Source of the DNA: Bacteroidales bacterium UBA2287
Lineage (GTDB): Bacteria; Bacteroidota; Bacteroidia; Bacteroidales; Tenuifilaceae
Assembly (NCBI GenBank): GCA_002345675.1
Contig: DDWL01000007.1
Span: forward strand, 1-29,903
Direction: 5' to 3'
Length of the DNA: 29,903 bases
Of the stretch, positions 15,299-23,098 are shown in pieces. The number at the start of each line of letters is the position of its first letter. Position 1 is the first letter of the stretch. The position numbers and the translations under genes were made by a program. The notes beneath the pieces were generated by a model. The model was not told the origin of the DNA, did no database searches, and saw only the letters and a list, made by a program, of their open reading frames with translations.

Positions 15299-16759
15299 AT
15301 GGAAAAAGTAAGTGTTAAACTTGAAAATTTAGGGAAGATTTTCCCCGATAATTGGACTGAGGAGCAAAAGGCAAAAGGCAAAACCCTCTTTTTAAAACGT
15401 CTTTCCGAAGTGGCTCACAAACACTACAGCGGAAAAATTCAAGTAATCCCAAAAGTTCCTGTTCCGGGGTTCAACTGGTTTAATGTATGGTATACTCCTG
15501 GTGTTTCGAAGGTTTCAACTAACATTCGCGACAATAACGACACATCATTCGATCTTTCGAACCGTGGCAATTTGGTTGCTGTAGTTAGCGACTCAACCCG
15601 CGTGCTTGGCGATGGCGACTGCACACCTCCAGGTGGCCTTGGCGTAATGGAAGGAAAAGCTTTTCTTATGAAGTACCTTGGAGGCGTTGATGCCGTTGCA
15701 TTATGTATTGACAGCAAAGGAAAAGATGGTAAAAACGATCCCGATAAAATTATCGACTTTGTAAAAATGTGTCAACATAGCTTTGGCGCTGTTAACCTCG
15801 AAGATATTTCGCAGCCCAACTGTTTCAAAGTACTCGATGTGCTTCGCGAAGAGTGCGATATTCCCGTTTGGCACGACGACGCTCAAGGTACGGCTTGCGT
15901 TACATTAGCTGGTTTACTTAATGCATTAAAACTTGTTAACAAGAAGTTGAGCGATGTAAAAATTGTATGCTTTGGTGCTGGTGCCTCGAACACCACTATA
16001 GCCCGTTTAATTATTACCGATGGTGGCGATCCTAAAAAGATGATTATGTTCGACTCCCAAGGTGGTTTACACAAAAACCGTGAGGACATAAAAGCCGATA
16101 AAAGGTTTTATCGTAAATGGGAAATTTGCGAAAACACTAACCCCAACTGCATTAACACAATGGAAGAGGCCATGAAGGATGCCGATGTTCTTATATCGCT
16201 CTCAACTCCTGGCCCCGATACAATTAAAAAGGATTGGGTTAAATTAATGGGAAATAAATCGATTGTATTTGCCTGCGCAAATCCAGTTCCAGAGATTTAT
16301 CCATACGCAGCAAAAGAAGCTGGAGCCTACATTGTTGCAACTGGACGAGGCGATTTTCCTAACCAAGTAAATAATTCCATTGGATTCCCTGGAATTTTAA
16401 AAGGGGCATTACTAGTTCGTGCTATAAAAATAACCGACAATATGGCAATAGCAGCAGCTCATTCGCTAGCTAATTTTGCCGAAAAACGAGGTATAAACCC
16501 CGAGAATATCGTCCCTAAAATGGATGAACCCGACGTTTTTGCCATAGAAGCAGCCGATGTAGCCATGCAGGCCATTAAAGACGATGTGGCTCGGGTTAAA
16601 ATGACTTGGGAAGAGGCTTACCAAGAGGCAAAAAAAGGTATCGACTACTCTCGTTCATTAATCCACTCGGTTTGCGATAACGGGTTTATTAAAAACCCAC
16701 CTCAAGAAATGCTCGATGAAGCACTAAATTTCACTATTAAACAAATAGAGGGCAAATAG
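15299..16759 (+). CDS. Malic enzyme (oxidative decarboxylating), short form
   Basis: Converts malate to pyruvate and CO2 with reduction of NAD(P). The 486-residue protein has the malic-enzyme N-terminal domain (WYTPGVSKVS with Tyr65, MEGKA with Lys120, NLEDI 167-171, HDD 192-194) and the NAD-binding domain (VCFGAGAS 223-230, FACANPVPEIYP, ATGRGDFPNQVNNSIGFPGI). It lacks the C-terminal phosphotransacetylase-like domain of MaeB. Two normally strict segments differ from the bacterial consensus as I know it: LGDGDCTPPGGLGVMEGK instead of LGLGNIG-P-AG-PVMEGK, and HDDAQGTA instead of HDDQHGTA, so it may belong to a separate subfamily. Cofactor choice is not predictable. A branched hairpin terminator follows. 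Confidence 0.9.
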   Translation: MEKVSVKLENLGKIFPDNWTEEQKAKGKTLFLKRLSEVAHKHYSGKIQVIPKVPVPGFNWFNVWYTPGVSKVSTNIRDNNDTSFDLSNRGNLVAVVSDSTRVLGDGDCTPPGGLGVMEGKAFLMKYLGGVDAVALCIDSKGKDGKNDPDKIIDFVKMCQHSFGAVNLEDISQPNCFKVLDVLREECDIPVWHDDAQGTACVTLAGLLNALKLVNKKLSDVKIVCFGAGASNTTIARLIITDGGDPKKMIMFDSQGGLHKNREDIKADKRFYRKWEICENTNPNCINTMEEAMKDADVLISLSTPGPDTIKKDWVKLMGNKSIVFACANPVPEIYPYAAKEAGAYIVATGRGDFPNQVNNSIGFPGILKGALLVRAIKITDNMAIAAAHSLANFAEKRGINPENIVPKMDEPDVFAIEAADVAMQAIKDDVARVKMTWEEAYQEAKKGIDYSRSLIHSVCDNGFIKNPPQEMLDEALNFTIKQIEGK

Positions 16760-16780
16760 TTCCAACTACCCTAATCCATT

Positions 16781-16830
16781 CGGTTCGGCGATTCCGTTTT
16801 GCACGGCAAATTACCGAACCGATTCTTTTT
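16781..16830 (+). terminator. Terminator after the malic enzyme gene
   Basis: Outer arms CGGTTCGG (16781-16788) and CCGAACCG (16814-16821) enclose a smaller CCGT/ACGG hairpin (16794-16797, 16803-16806), and a T run follows (to about 16831). It starts 21 nt past the stop. Confidence 0.75.
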
Positions 16831-16833
16831 TAC

Positions 16834-16841
16834 TACCTTTG
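16834..16841 (+). promoter_or_regulatory. -7 element for the TPR lipoprotein gene
   Basis: TACCTTTG is an exact TAnnTTTG match, 25 nt before the ATG at 16867, just after the preceding gene's terminator. No -33 element is seen at the usual distance. Confidence 0.6.
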
Positions 16842-16866
16842 CTGTTCACTTTTTAAAATTTTCAAA

Positions 16867-17754
16867 ATGAAATATTTTTACTTCTACATTTTCATTCTTC
16901 TTTTCGCTGTTTCGTGCTTTTCGTCGAAACAATTTACTCAGCTAAGCAGCAATGCCCATAAGGAATATACTAATAGAAATTACGAGCAATCTCTTTCTCA
17001 ATACGAAAACATAATAGCGCTTTACGCTAGCAAAAACAAGGAAGTTGATGGATCGGCATACCTTTACGCTGGTCTTTCGGCGTGGGAACTAAAACAGTCG
17101 CAAAAAGCCATTGATTACCTCGAAAAAGCAAAGCAAACTCCCCAAATAACTTCGTTTGGTTACCTTACACTTGCAAAAGCATATTTTAATGCCGATAACC
17201 TTTCGCGAGAAATTAGCAACCTCGAAGAATATATTGAGAAATTTCCAAGTGGAGCTGAACTTTCCGACGTTCGTAAGCAGCTTTTTACTGCTTACGTTAG
17301 AAGCGAAAACTGGGAACCAGCCAATACTCTTTGGACAGCCATTGGCGACGAGTGCCAAAATAGCACCGAATATATTGTGGGCTACCTCAGTGTATGTCGA
17401 AAAATGGGACTCGATGAGCAGCGCGATAAAACAGCGCAGCAAATTCTAAAACTCGACAAAAAAAATGTTGACGCACTCGAAGTATTAGCCGACAAGTATT
17501 TTTGGTTAGCCGAAAACAGGTACCAAAGCGAAATGAAAACATACAATAGTAATAGAACTAATAAACAGTATAGCATTTTACTTAAAGCACTCGAAACCAT
17601 TAACGAAAACTTTAAGGTTTCGCGCGACTATTACCTACGCCTTTGGGAAATAGAAAAAAATCCCAAGTACGCAACATACTTGGGAAATATTTACTCGAGG
17701 TTCGATAATAAGGAACGCTCCGACTACTTTTATAGACAGGCTAAAAAGAATTAG
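16867..17754 (+). CDS. TPR-repeat lipoprotein
   Basis: A 295-residue exported lipoprotein (signal MKYFYFYIFILLFAVSC, lipidated Cys17) built of tetratricopeptide-like helical repeats. These are visible as YTNRNYEQSLSQYENIIALY, AYLYAGLSAWELKQSQKAIDYLEKA, YLTLAKAYFNADNLSREISNLEEYI and NVDALEVLADKYFWLAENRYQ. Such proteins act as scaffolds in the envelope; no partner is evident. The C-terminal ATYLGNIYSRFDNKERSDYFYRQAKK is another degenerate repeat. Its stop codon (TAG, 17752-17754) overlaps the stop of the convergent phosphohexomutase gene. The role is unknown beyond protein-protein interaction. Confidence 0.82.
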   Translation: MKYFYFYIFILLFAVSCFSSKQFTQLSSNAHKEYTNRNYEQSLSQYENIIALYASKNKEVDGSAYLYAGLSAWELKQSQKAIDYLEKAKQTPQITSFGYLTLAKAYFNADNLSREISNLEEYIEKFPSGAELSDVRKQLFTAYVRSENWEPANTLWTAIGDECQNSTEYIVGYLSVCRKMGLDEQRDKTAQQILKLDKKNVDALEVLADKYFWLAENRYQSEMKTYNSNRTNKQYSILLKALETINENFKVSRDYYLRLWEIEKNPKYATYLGNIYSRFDNKERSDYFYRQAKKN

Positions 17755-19097
17755 GCTAAGCTTGCTATTATTTCTCTCACCTTTTTCACCTTTTCATCCA
17801 ATAGTTCACGGCTCTTTGCCTCGGCAATAAAGCGTAGGTAAGGCTCGGTATTCGATGGGCGAATATTGAACCACCAGTCGGGAAACTCAACACGGTAACC
17901 GTCGAAATCGTACGATGCGGTTGGTGTCTCAAGTTTTGTAAAGTGCTCACGAACGGCATCCATTGCACCTTTTTTATTCTCAATACGAAAGTTAATTTCG
18001 CCAGAATTAGCGTAGGTTTCAATTCGAGATATTAACTGCGAAAGAGTTACTCCTTCTTTTTTAAATTTGCTTATTACATTAAGAATAATAAGGCAAGCTA
18101 GCAAGCCCGAATCGGAGTAGTAAAAATCGCGGAAATAGTAATGCCCCGCCAATTCGCCACCGTAAATACCATCAATTTCGCGAAGTTTGTGCGCAGCAAA
18201 AGCTCGTCCAACTCGCCATGTGCGCATTTCGCCACCAAGTGGCTTTAGGTACTCGCCAACAGCTTTCGAGGTTCTTATATCCTGAAGAACTAAACCTTTT
18301 TCACCTCTTTCCTCGAGGAAATAATGCCCTAAAAGGGCAATCATAAGGTCGGGCGAAATGAAGCGCGAGTTCTCATCGACAAACATAACCCTGTCGGCAT
18401 CGCCATCGAAAATAACACCCAAATCACAGGCATTAATTTCAACTAATTTCTGAAGATCGACAACATTTTCGGCAACAAGTGGATTGGCTTCGTGATTTGG
18501 AAAAGTTCCGTCGAGTTCATCGTAAATGTAAAGGGGTTTATTCCCTAGTAAGTCTTTAATTAAAAGACCCGCCATTCCGTTCGAACAGTCGATTCCTATT
18601 TGCAAATTGGAGTAATCGCCTAAATATTTTTTCAAAAACGCAATGTATTCAACCCTAACCGGATAATCGATAATTTTCCCCTTATTTTCTGCCTTTGGCG
18701 TTGGTGCTCCCTGCTTAATTTTCTCTTCAATTTCCTTTAAGCCCGAATCATATCCAACGGGAAGCGCATTTTCACGCGAAACCTTCAATCCATTATACTC
18801 CTTTGTGTTGTGCGAGGCGGTAATTTGAACCGATGCCTTAAAGCCATGATGCGCTGTGGCAAAATACACCATTGGTGTTGTTGCCAACCCAATATTGTAC
18901 ACATCGGCACCAGCGTCGGTTATACCGTTACACAGGTATTCAAAAATTTCGGGCGACGAGGTTCGAACGTCTCGTCCAACCAGCACCTTTTTGGTTTTAA
19001 GTAGCCCAACTAAGTAATAACCTATTTTGTAGGCATCGTCCTTGTTAAAGTCCTTATTGTAAATGCCCCTAATGTCGTATGCATGAAATGCTCCCAT
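17751..19097 (-). CDS. Phosphomannomutase/phosphoglucomutase
   Basis: Alpha-D-phosphohexomutase that interconverts hexose 1- and 6-phosphates for nucleotide-sugar and polysaccharide synthesis. Domains in order: N-terminal YDIRGIYN and GRDVRTSSP; the catalytic loop QITASHNTKEYNG with phosphoserine Ser95; the metal loop FDGDADRV; the sugar loop GGELAGHYYFRD; and the phosphate-binding loop IRPSNTEPYLRF. These are the marks of the PMM/PGM (AlgC/ManB) branch. I start at ATG 19097 (448 residues, MGAFHAYDIRG). An in-frame start at 19142 lies inside the terminator of the upstream gene and adds a 15-residue tail not seen in the family. The gene ends sharing TTAG with the convergent TPR gene. Confidence 0.92.
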   Translation of the reverse strand: MGAFHAYDIRGIYNKDFNKDDAYKIGYYLVGLLKTKKVLVGRDVRTSSPEIFEYLCNGITDAGADVYNIGLATTPMVYFATAHHGFKASVQITASHNTKEYNGLKVSRENALPVGYDSGLKEIEEKIKQGAPTPKAENKGKIIDYPVRVEYIAFLKKYLGDYSNLQIGIDCSNGMAGLLIKDLLGNKPLYIYDELDGTFPNHEANPLVAENVVDLQKLVEINACDLGVIFDGDADRVMFVDENSRFISPDLMIALLGHYFLEERGEKGLVLQDIRTSKAVGEYLKPLGGEMRTWRVGRAFAAHKLREIDGIYGGELAGHYYFRDFYYSDSGLLACLIILNVISKFKKEGVTLSQLISRIETYANSGEINFRIENKKGAMDAVREHFTKLETPTASYDFDGYRVEFPDWWFNIRPSNTEPYLRFIAEAKSRELLDEKVKKVREIIASLA

Positions 19098-19122
19098 AGT
19101 TAATATTTTTATGCAATTAAAT

Positions 19123-19155
19123 AAAAAAAATCCAACGGGCAAAACAGCCCATCGG
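19123..19155 (-). terminator. Terminator of the small outer membrane protein gene
   Basis: On the minus strand, CCGATGGGC (19147-19155) pairs with GCCCGTTGG (19132-19140) at seven of nine positions across a 6-nt loop, and eight T follow (19123-19130). It starts about 20 nt past the stop at 19177 and lies before the phosphohexomutase start. Confidence 0.7.
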
Positions 19156-19176
19156 CATTTACAATTTTATACCTAT

Positions 19177-19716
19177 TTAAAAATAGAAATTCAAACCACC
19201 ACCTATTAAGTGGTACGCAGGATCGGTTAAGCCAACTGATGCCTCAAATATAAAACTCATATTTTTCTTTAACCCAACTTCTACTCCAATGGGCAACCAA
19301 AGTAAAAATCGAGTTTTATCGCTATTGAAGTTTACATCCAAGTCGGCTCCAGTAAAAACTCTAACATCCTGCCGAATAGGGAAAGTTAAATTTAGCGTGC
19401 CATCGAGCCCAAACGAACCAAAGTGATGCGCACCAAAAGCCAACGACGACCACCGTGCAATGGCAAACTCCACGTCGCCACCAATGAAATTATTGGGGCC
19501 TAATACCCCTATGCTTAGTCCAAGGTCGATTCCCTTTTTTAAACCGTAACCTCCATGCACAAAAAGCATAAAGTCGTTTCCCCCATTTAAAAGAATTGCT
19601 GGCTCAAAACCAGCCGAAATTTGTCCTTTTTTTAAAGTTTGCCCTGTGTTAAAAATTTGCGAGAAAGTGACTCCCCAAACAAATAAAAGCAACACAAAAG
19701 CTAATACTTTTTTCAT
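19177..19716 (-). CDS. Small outer membrane beta-barrel protein
   Basis: A 179-residue exported protein: signal peptide MKKVLAFVLLLFVWGVTFSQ with cleavage near residue 19, then alternating aromatic/hydrophobic strands rich in glycine (ISAGFEPAILL, MLFVHGGYGLKKGIDLGLSIGVL, DVEFAIARWSSLAFGAHHFGSFG) and a final GGGLNFYF. The terminal aromatic residue is the usual C-terminal signal for BAM-inserted barrels. About eight strands are plausible. No specific family or ligand is recognised. A -7 promoter element lies upstream and a terminator downstream, so it is probably a single-gene unit. Confidence 0.75.
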   Translation of the reverse strand: MKKVLAFVLLLFVWGVTFSQIFNTGQTLKKGQISAGFEPAILLNGGNDFMLFVHGGYGLKKGIDLGLSIGVLGPNNFIGGDVEFAIARWSSLAFGAHHFGSFGLDGTLNLTFPIRQDVRVFTGADLDVNFNSDKTRFLLWLPIGVEVGLKKNMSFIFEASVGLTDPAYHLIGGGLNFYF

Positions 19717-19748
19717 AATCGAAATGGTTTGTGGTTATTTTCGTACTG

Positions 19749-19756
19749 CAAACATA
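19749..19756 (-). promoter_or_regulatory. -7 element for the small outer membrane protein gene
   Basis: Minus strand TATGTTTG matches TAnnTTTG, 32 nt before the ATG at 19716. A perfect 12-bp palindrome, TTGTAATTACAA, lies further upstream at 19787-19798 in the divergent gap and could be an operator for either neighbour. Confidence 0.55.
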
Positions 19757-19885
19757 AAAAAGAATTTTATTTTTTCTACTGTTTAATTGTAATTACAAGC
19801 ACTACCTAAAACCAATTTTATTAAACCTCACTTTTATCGTGACAACTAAATTCTGTTAATTCGATTTTATCCATCTCTTTTTAAC

Positions 19886-19893
19886 TATTTTTG
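19886..19893 (+). promoter_or_regulatory. -7 element for the ThiS/MoaD-like gene
   Basis: TATTTTTG matches TAnnTTTG, 27 nt before the ATG at 19921. Its position inside an in-frame TTG-initiated extension (19891) argues that the ATG is the true start. Confidence 0.6.
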
Positions 19894-19920
19894 CGACTGT
19901 TAAGCAAATCTCCTTTTTTT

Positions 19921-20130
19921 ATGAACTTAGTAATTAACAATAGGCCCGAAATACTCGACGTTAAAGCAGGTACAATTAATATTGAAGAACTACTTATTGC
20001 TAAAAATTTTACGTACAAAATGCTAATGGTAAGGGTTAATGGGAAAAACGTAAAAAGAGATGATTACCAAACTACTTTAATACGAGAAAACGACAATGTT
20101 GAAGTAATTCATCTTATTAGCGGTGGGTGA
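19921..20130 (+). CDS. ThiS/MoaD-family sulfur carrier protein
   Basis: A 69-residue ubiquitin-like protein ending in Gly-Gly (HLISGG), the carboxy terminus that is adenylated and thiocarboxylated in ThiS, MoaD and related sulfur carriers. The VRVNGKNVKRDDYQTTLI and ENDNVEVIHLI segments match the beta-grasp core. I use ATG 19921, 27 nt after a -7 promoter element. There are no thiamine (thiG, thiF, thiH) or molybdopterin genes beside it, so thiamine, molybdopterin/tungstopterin or another sulfur pathway all remain possible. The LISGG ending, rather than the FVGGG common in ThiS, leaves a MoaD-like role open. Confidence 0.8.
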   Translation: MNLVINNRPEILDVKAGTINIEELLIAKNFTYKMLMVRVNGKNVKRDDYQTTLIRENDNVEVIHLISGG

Positions 20131-20182
20131 TTTGGGTTAGTGAGTTATTCAGTTCCCCGATAGCCATCTGGGCAGTTATTCA

Positions 20183-20246
20183 ATTATTCAAATGTTCAAA
20201 TGTTCAAATGTTCAGTTATTGAGTTATTGAGTTATTGAGTTATTGG
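20183..20246. repeat. Octamer tandem repeats upstream of divIC
   Basis: Three copies of AATGTTCA (20191-20214, with a degenerate copy ATTATTCA at 20183) are followed directly by four copies of GTTATTGA (20215-20246, the last ending GG). Similar GTTATTCA fragments precede them (around 20144 and 20175). The repeats fill most of the 144-bp gap between the sulfur carrier gene and divIC and end 28 nt before the divIC start. Confidence 0.9.
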
Positions 20247-20274
20247 GATTCTTAAAATAGTGCATTGAAACAAC

Positions 20275-20580
20275 ATGGATACAGCAACCATTTTAAAAAA
20301 TATATACAGTAAGTTAGGGAATAAGTTTATCCTAACCTTGGCTGTTTTTTTTATGTGGATGCTAATATTCGACCGCAGTAACTGGATTGACATGTTTTCG
20401 GAAATTCGAAAAATTCACTCCCTCGAAAAGGAAAGAATTTACTTCCTCGAAAAAATTGAAAACGATCGTTCCCGACTTAATGAACTCCGTACCAGCAACG
20501 AAAATCTCGAAAAGTTTGCCCGCGAGCAATACCTTATGAAAAAACCCGACGAGGAAATTTTTGTAATTAGTCCCGAATAA
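20275..20580 (+). CDS. FtsB/DivIC-family septum formation initiator
   Basis: A 101-residue bitopic membrane protein of the divisome, expected to form a coiled coil with FtsL-like and FtsQ-like partners. A short cytosolic N-terminus is followed by one membrane segment (about residues 18-32), a coiled coil (about 42-78; LEKERIYFLEKIENDRSRLNEL) and the family's C-terminal motif NLEKFAREQYLMKKPDEEIFVI. Length is normal. It sits downstream of octamer repeats and converges with the rlmD-like gene 9 nt away, with no visible terminator. Confidence 0.88.
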   Translation: MDTATILKNIYSKLGNKFILTLAVFFMWMLIFDRSNWIDMFSEIRKIHSLEKERIYFLEKIENDRSRLNELRTSNENLEKFAREQYLMKKPDEEIFVISPE

Positions 20581-20589
20581 AACCTTCTT

Positions 20590-21996
20590 TTAGTTTCGCT
20601 CCAGTAGCACAACGTTCTCCACGTGATGTGTGTGTGGAAACATATCGACTGGCTGAACTCGCGTTACCTTATACTTGCTGCTAAGCAAGTTTACGTCGCG
20701 AGCCTGTGTTGCAGGATTGCACGAAACATAAACAATACGTAAAGGATGAGCCGCAAGCAAGGCTTCTGCAACATCGGGATGAATGCCAGCACGGGGCGGA
20801 TCGAGAATTACAACTTCGGGATAACCATTTTCCTGAAAGAAATTGGGTACAAGCAAGTCCTTCATGTCGCCAGCAAAGAAACTGGTATTATCAATTCCAT
20901 TAAGGCTCGAATTCTCAACTGCATCGGTAATTGCTTCGGGAACGTACTCAATGCCAACTACTCTCCTACTGTTATTTGCAATAAAGTTGGCAATTGTTCC
21001 AGTACCTGTGTAAAGGTCGTAAACGAGCTCTTTCCCAGTTAAACTGGCAAACTCACGAGTTACGCAGTACAACTTGTAAGCCTGTTCCGAATTGGTTTGA
21101 TAAAAACTCTTTGGCCCCACTTTAAAGCGAATGCCCTCCATTTCCTCCATTATAAAGTCGTTTCCCGAAAACAGGACCACATCCAAATCGTTTATAGTAT
21201 CGTTTGCCTTGGAATTAACCACATACAATAGCGATGTAATAGAAGGAAATTTTTGTTTTAAATTATTTAGAATTAGGTTAATTTGTTCCTCATCATTTCT
21301 GGTTACTGTAAGAATAACCATAACATCGCCAAGCGATGAATTGCGAATTATAATTGTTCGCAAAAATCCCTCGCCCGACCTTAGGTTATAAAACGAATAG
21401 CCATTTTCGAGGGCAAATCGTTCGGTTTCTAGGCGAATTACATTCGAGGGTTCGGGTTGCAAAAAGCACTCGTTTACCTTAAAAACTTTGTCGAACCTTC
21501 CTGGAACATGAAATCCTAGGGTTGGCAAATAGTTAAAGTCTTCGCCGCTGGCAATTTCGCTTTTCATTAGCCAGCGAGAGCTGGAAAAGGTGAACTCCAA
21601 TTTATTGCGATAGTAACGGGTTTTTTCCGAGCCAATTATTGGGCTAATTTCGGGTAGCAAAACCTTTCCAATACGTTCAAACTGGTCCACAACCTGTTCC
21701 TGTTTATAGCGCAGCTGTTCGCTGTAAGGAAGCATTTGCCATTTACAGCCACCGCACGTTTCGAAATGGCTGCAAAAAGGCTTAACCCTATTTGGTGAGT
21801 AAGTATGAAATTGAGTTATAAACCCTTCCATAAAACTATTTCGCTTACGGGTAACCTGAATGTCAACTACATCGCCAGGAATGGCAAAGGGTACAAAAAC
21901 CACTTTCCCATCAACACGACCAAGGGCTTTGCCTTCGGCAGCCACACTTTCAATTGTTACCTTTTGAAGCAAAGGTTTACTTCTATGTTTCCTCAC
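20590..21996 (-). CDS. rlmD: 23S rRNA (uracil-5-)-methyltransferase, RumA/RlmD family
   Basis: SAM-dependent enzyme that methylates C5 of a uridine in rRNA (RlmD acts on U1939 in E. coli; the exact target here is inferred). The 468-residue protein has an N-terminal TRAM domain (about 10-65) and a 4Fe-4S site with Cys75, Cys81, Cys84 (FCSHFETCGGCKWQ) and Cys177. A C-terminal methyltransferase domain follows, with DLYTGTGTIANF, DPPRAGIHP and the catalytic YVSCNPATQARD. The only suitable start is GTG at 21996; the frame stays open upstream to a stop near 22045 but offers no ATG. A -7 element lies 70 nt upstream. RlmC and TrmA are alternatives within the family. Confidence 0.88.
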   Translation of the reverse strand: MRKHRSKPLLQKVTIESVAAEGKALGRVDGKVVFVPFAIPGDVVDIQVTRKRNSFMEGFITQFHTYSPNRVKPFCSHFETCGGCKWQMLPYSEQLRYKQEQVVDQFERIGKVLLPEISPIIGSEKTRYYRNKLEFTFSSSRWLMKSEIASGEDFNYLPTLGFHVPGRFDKVFKVNECFLQPEPSNVIRLETERFALENGYSFYNLRSGEGFLRTIIIRNSSLGDVMVILTVTRNDEEQINLILNNLKQKFPSITSLLYVVNSKANDTINDLDVVLFSGNDFIMEEMEGIRFKVGPKSFYQTNSEQAYKLYCVTREFASLTGKELVYDLYTGTGTIANFIANNSRRVVGIEYVPEAITDAVENSSLNGIDNTSFFAGDMKDLLVPNFFQENGYPEVVILDPPRAGIHPDVAEALLAAHPLRIVYVSCNPATQARDVNLLSSKYKVTRVQPVDMFPHTHHVENVVLLERN

Positions 21997-22065
21997 TTTT
22001 TGTACTTTTACAATTTGAACGAAAACCCTAAAACGTTGTTTGTTTTAGAGTAAAACAGAAAGCAA

Positions 22066-22073
22066 CAAAGGTA
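22066..22073 (-). promoter_or_regulatory. -7 element for the rlmD-like gene
   Basis: Minus strand TACCTTTG, an exact TAnnTTTG match, gives a leader of about 60 nt before the GTG start. It lies only 11 nt before the divergent YdjM-like gene's ATG, so the two units have overlapping control regions. Confidence 0.55.
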
Positions 22074-22083
22074 GTAAAAAACG

Positions 22084-23082
22084 ATGGACTCCCTAACACA
22101 TATTGTACTTGGCGCTGCGGTTGGCGAAGCAGTACTTGGTCGTAAAGTTGGCAATAAAGCTATGCTTTGGGGTGCTTTTGCAGCGTCTGTGCCCGATTTC
22201 GACGTGGCAATTACCTCGTTATTCAATCCTGTCGATGCTCTTTTTGTTCACCGAGGCTTTAGCCATTCGTTGGTTTTTGCAATTGTTATTGCACCAATTC
22301 TTGGTTATATTATCTCGAAAATTCACAAAGAGCCAAAAGAAGTTGGCTTTCGCCAATGGACATTTTTGTCGCTCGTGGCAATTCTTTCGCATAGTTTAAT
22401 CGACTGCTTCAATACGTATGGAACCGAACTTTTAGCACCATTCAGCAATGCACGCCTAGCGCTCGACTCAATTGGCATTATCGACTTCACGTTGCTTTTC
22501 ACCCTAATAATACTAGTCATTACCATTCTGTTTTTTAAACAGAACTATGCAGTTCGAAGAGGACTTGCATTTGGGGCAATTCTATTTACAATTCTATTTA
22601 CAACATTAACCATTGGCAATAAGCTATATATTGAAAATCGCATTACGAGCCAATTGAAAGGCAACGAAATTGAGTACACTCGAATTAAAACATCGCCATT
22701 GCCCGCTACAAACTTTCTGTGGTTAATTCTTGTTGAAGACTCAACTGGGTATTACTACGGTTACCGAAGCACATTCGACAAGGAAGAAACCAAGCTAACT
22801 TACATTAAGCGAAACCGTGAACTTTTAGGCGAATTTGAAAACAATACAATGGTTAAAAACCTAATAAGATTTACCGCTGGGTTTTATGCAGTTAATAAAG
22901 ACGAAAATAACTCATTGCTGCTTTACGATTTACGTTTTGGCAGCATGGCATTTAACGAGGAAAATTGGTTTGTATTTACTTTTGAAATTTCGGGAAACAA
23001 TCAAAATCCAGTAATCTCGAGATCGCACCCAAATAGAAGTTTCAACCTGCAAAACTTTAAAAACTATTTCGAGCGACTTTAA
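22084..23082 (+). CDS. YdjM-like membrane-bound metal-dependent hydrolase (DUF457 family)
   Basis: A 332-residue inner-membrane protein of the PF04307-type family annotated as metal-dependent hydrolases. Conserved histidine/aspartate motifs are at the N-terminus: MDSLTHIVLGAAVGEA, the SVPDFDV segment, HRGFSHSL and LSHSLIDCFNTYGTELLAPFS. These are interleaved with about four membrane helices through residue 180. The C-terminal half (about 185-332) is soluble and family-variable. Substrate is unknown; biological data on the family are thin. It is divergent from the rlmD-like gene and converges with the STAS-like gene 16 nt away. Confidence 0.82.
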   Translation: MDSLTHIVLGAAVGEAVLGRKVGNKAMLWGAFAASVPDFDVAITSLFNPVDALFVHRGFSHSLVFAIVIAPILGYIISKIHKEPKEVGFRQWTFLSLVAILSHSLIDCFNTYGTELLAPFSNARLALDSIGIIDFTLLFTLIILVITILFFKQNYAVRRGLAFGAILFTILFTTLTIGNKLYIENRITSQLKGNEIEYTRIKTSPLPATNFLWLILVEDSTGYYYGYRSTFDKEETKLTYIKRNRELLGEFENNTMVKNLIRFTAGFYAVNKDENNSLLLYDLRFGSMAFNEENWFVFTFEISGNNQNPVISRSHPNRSFNLQNFKNYFERL

Positions 23083-23098
23083 TATATCGGTAAAAATA

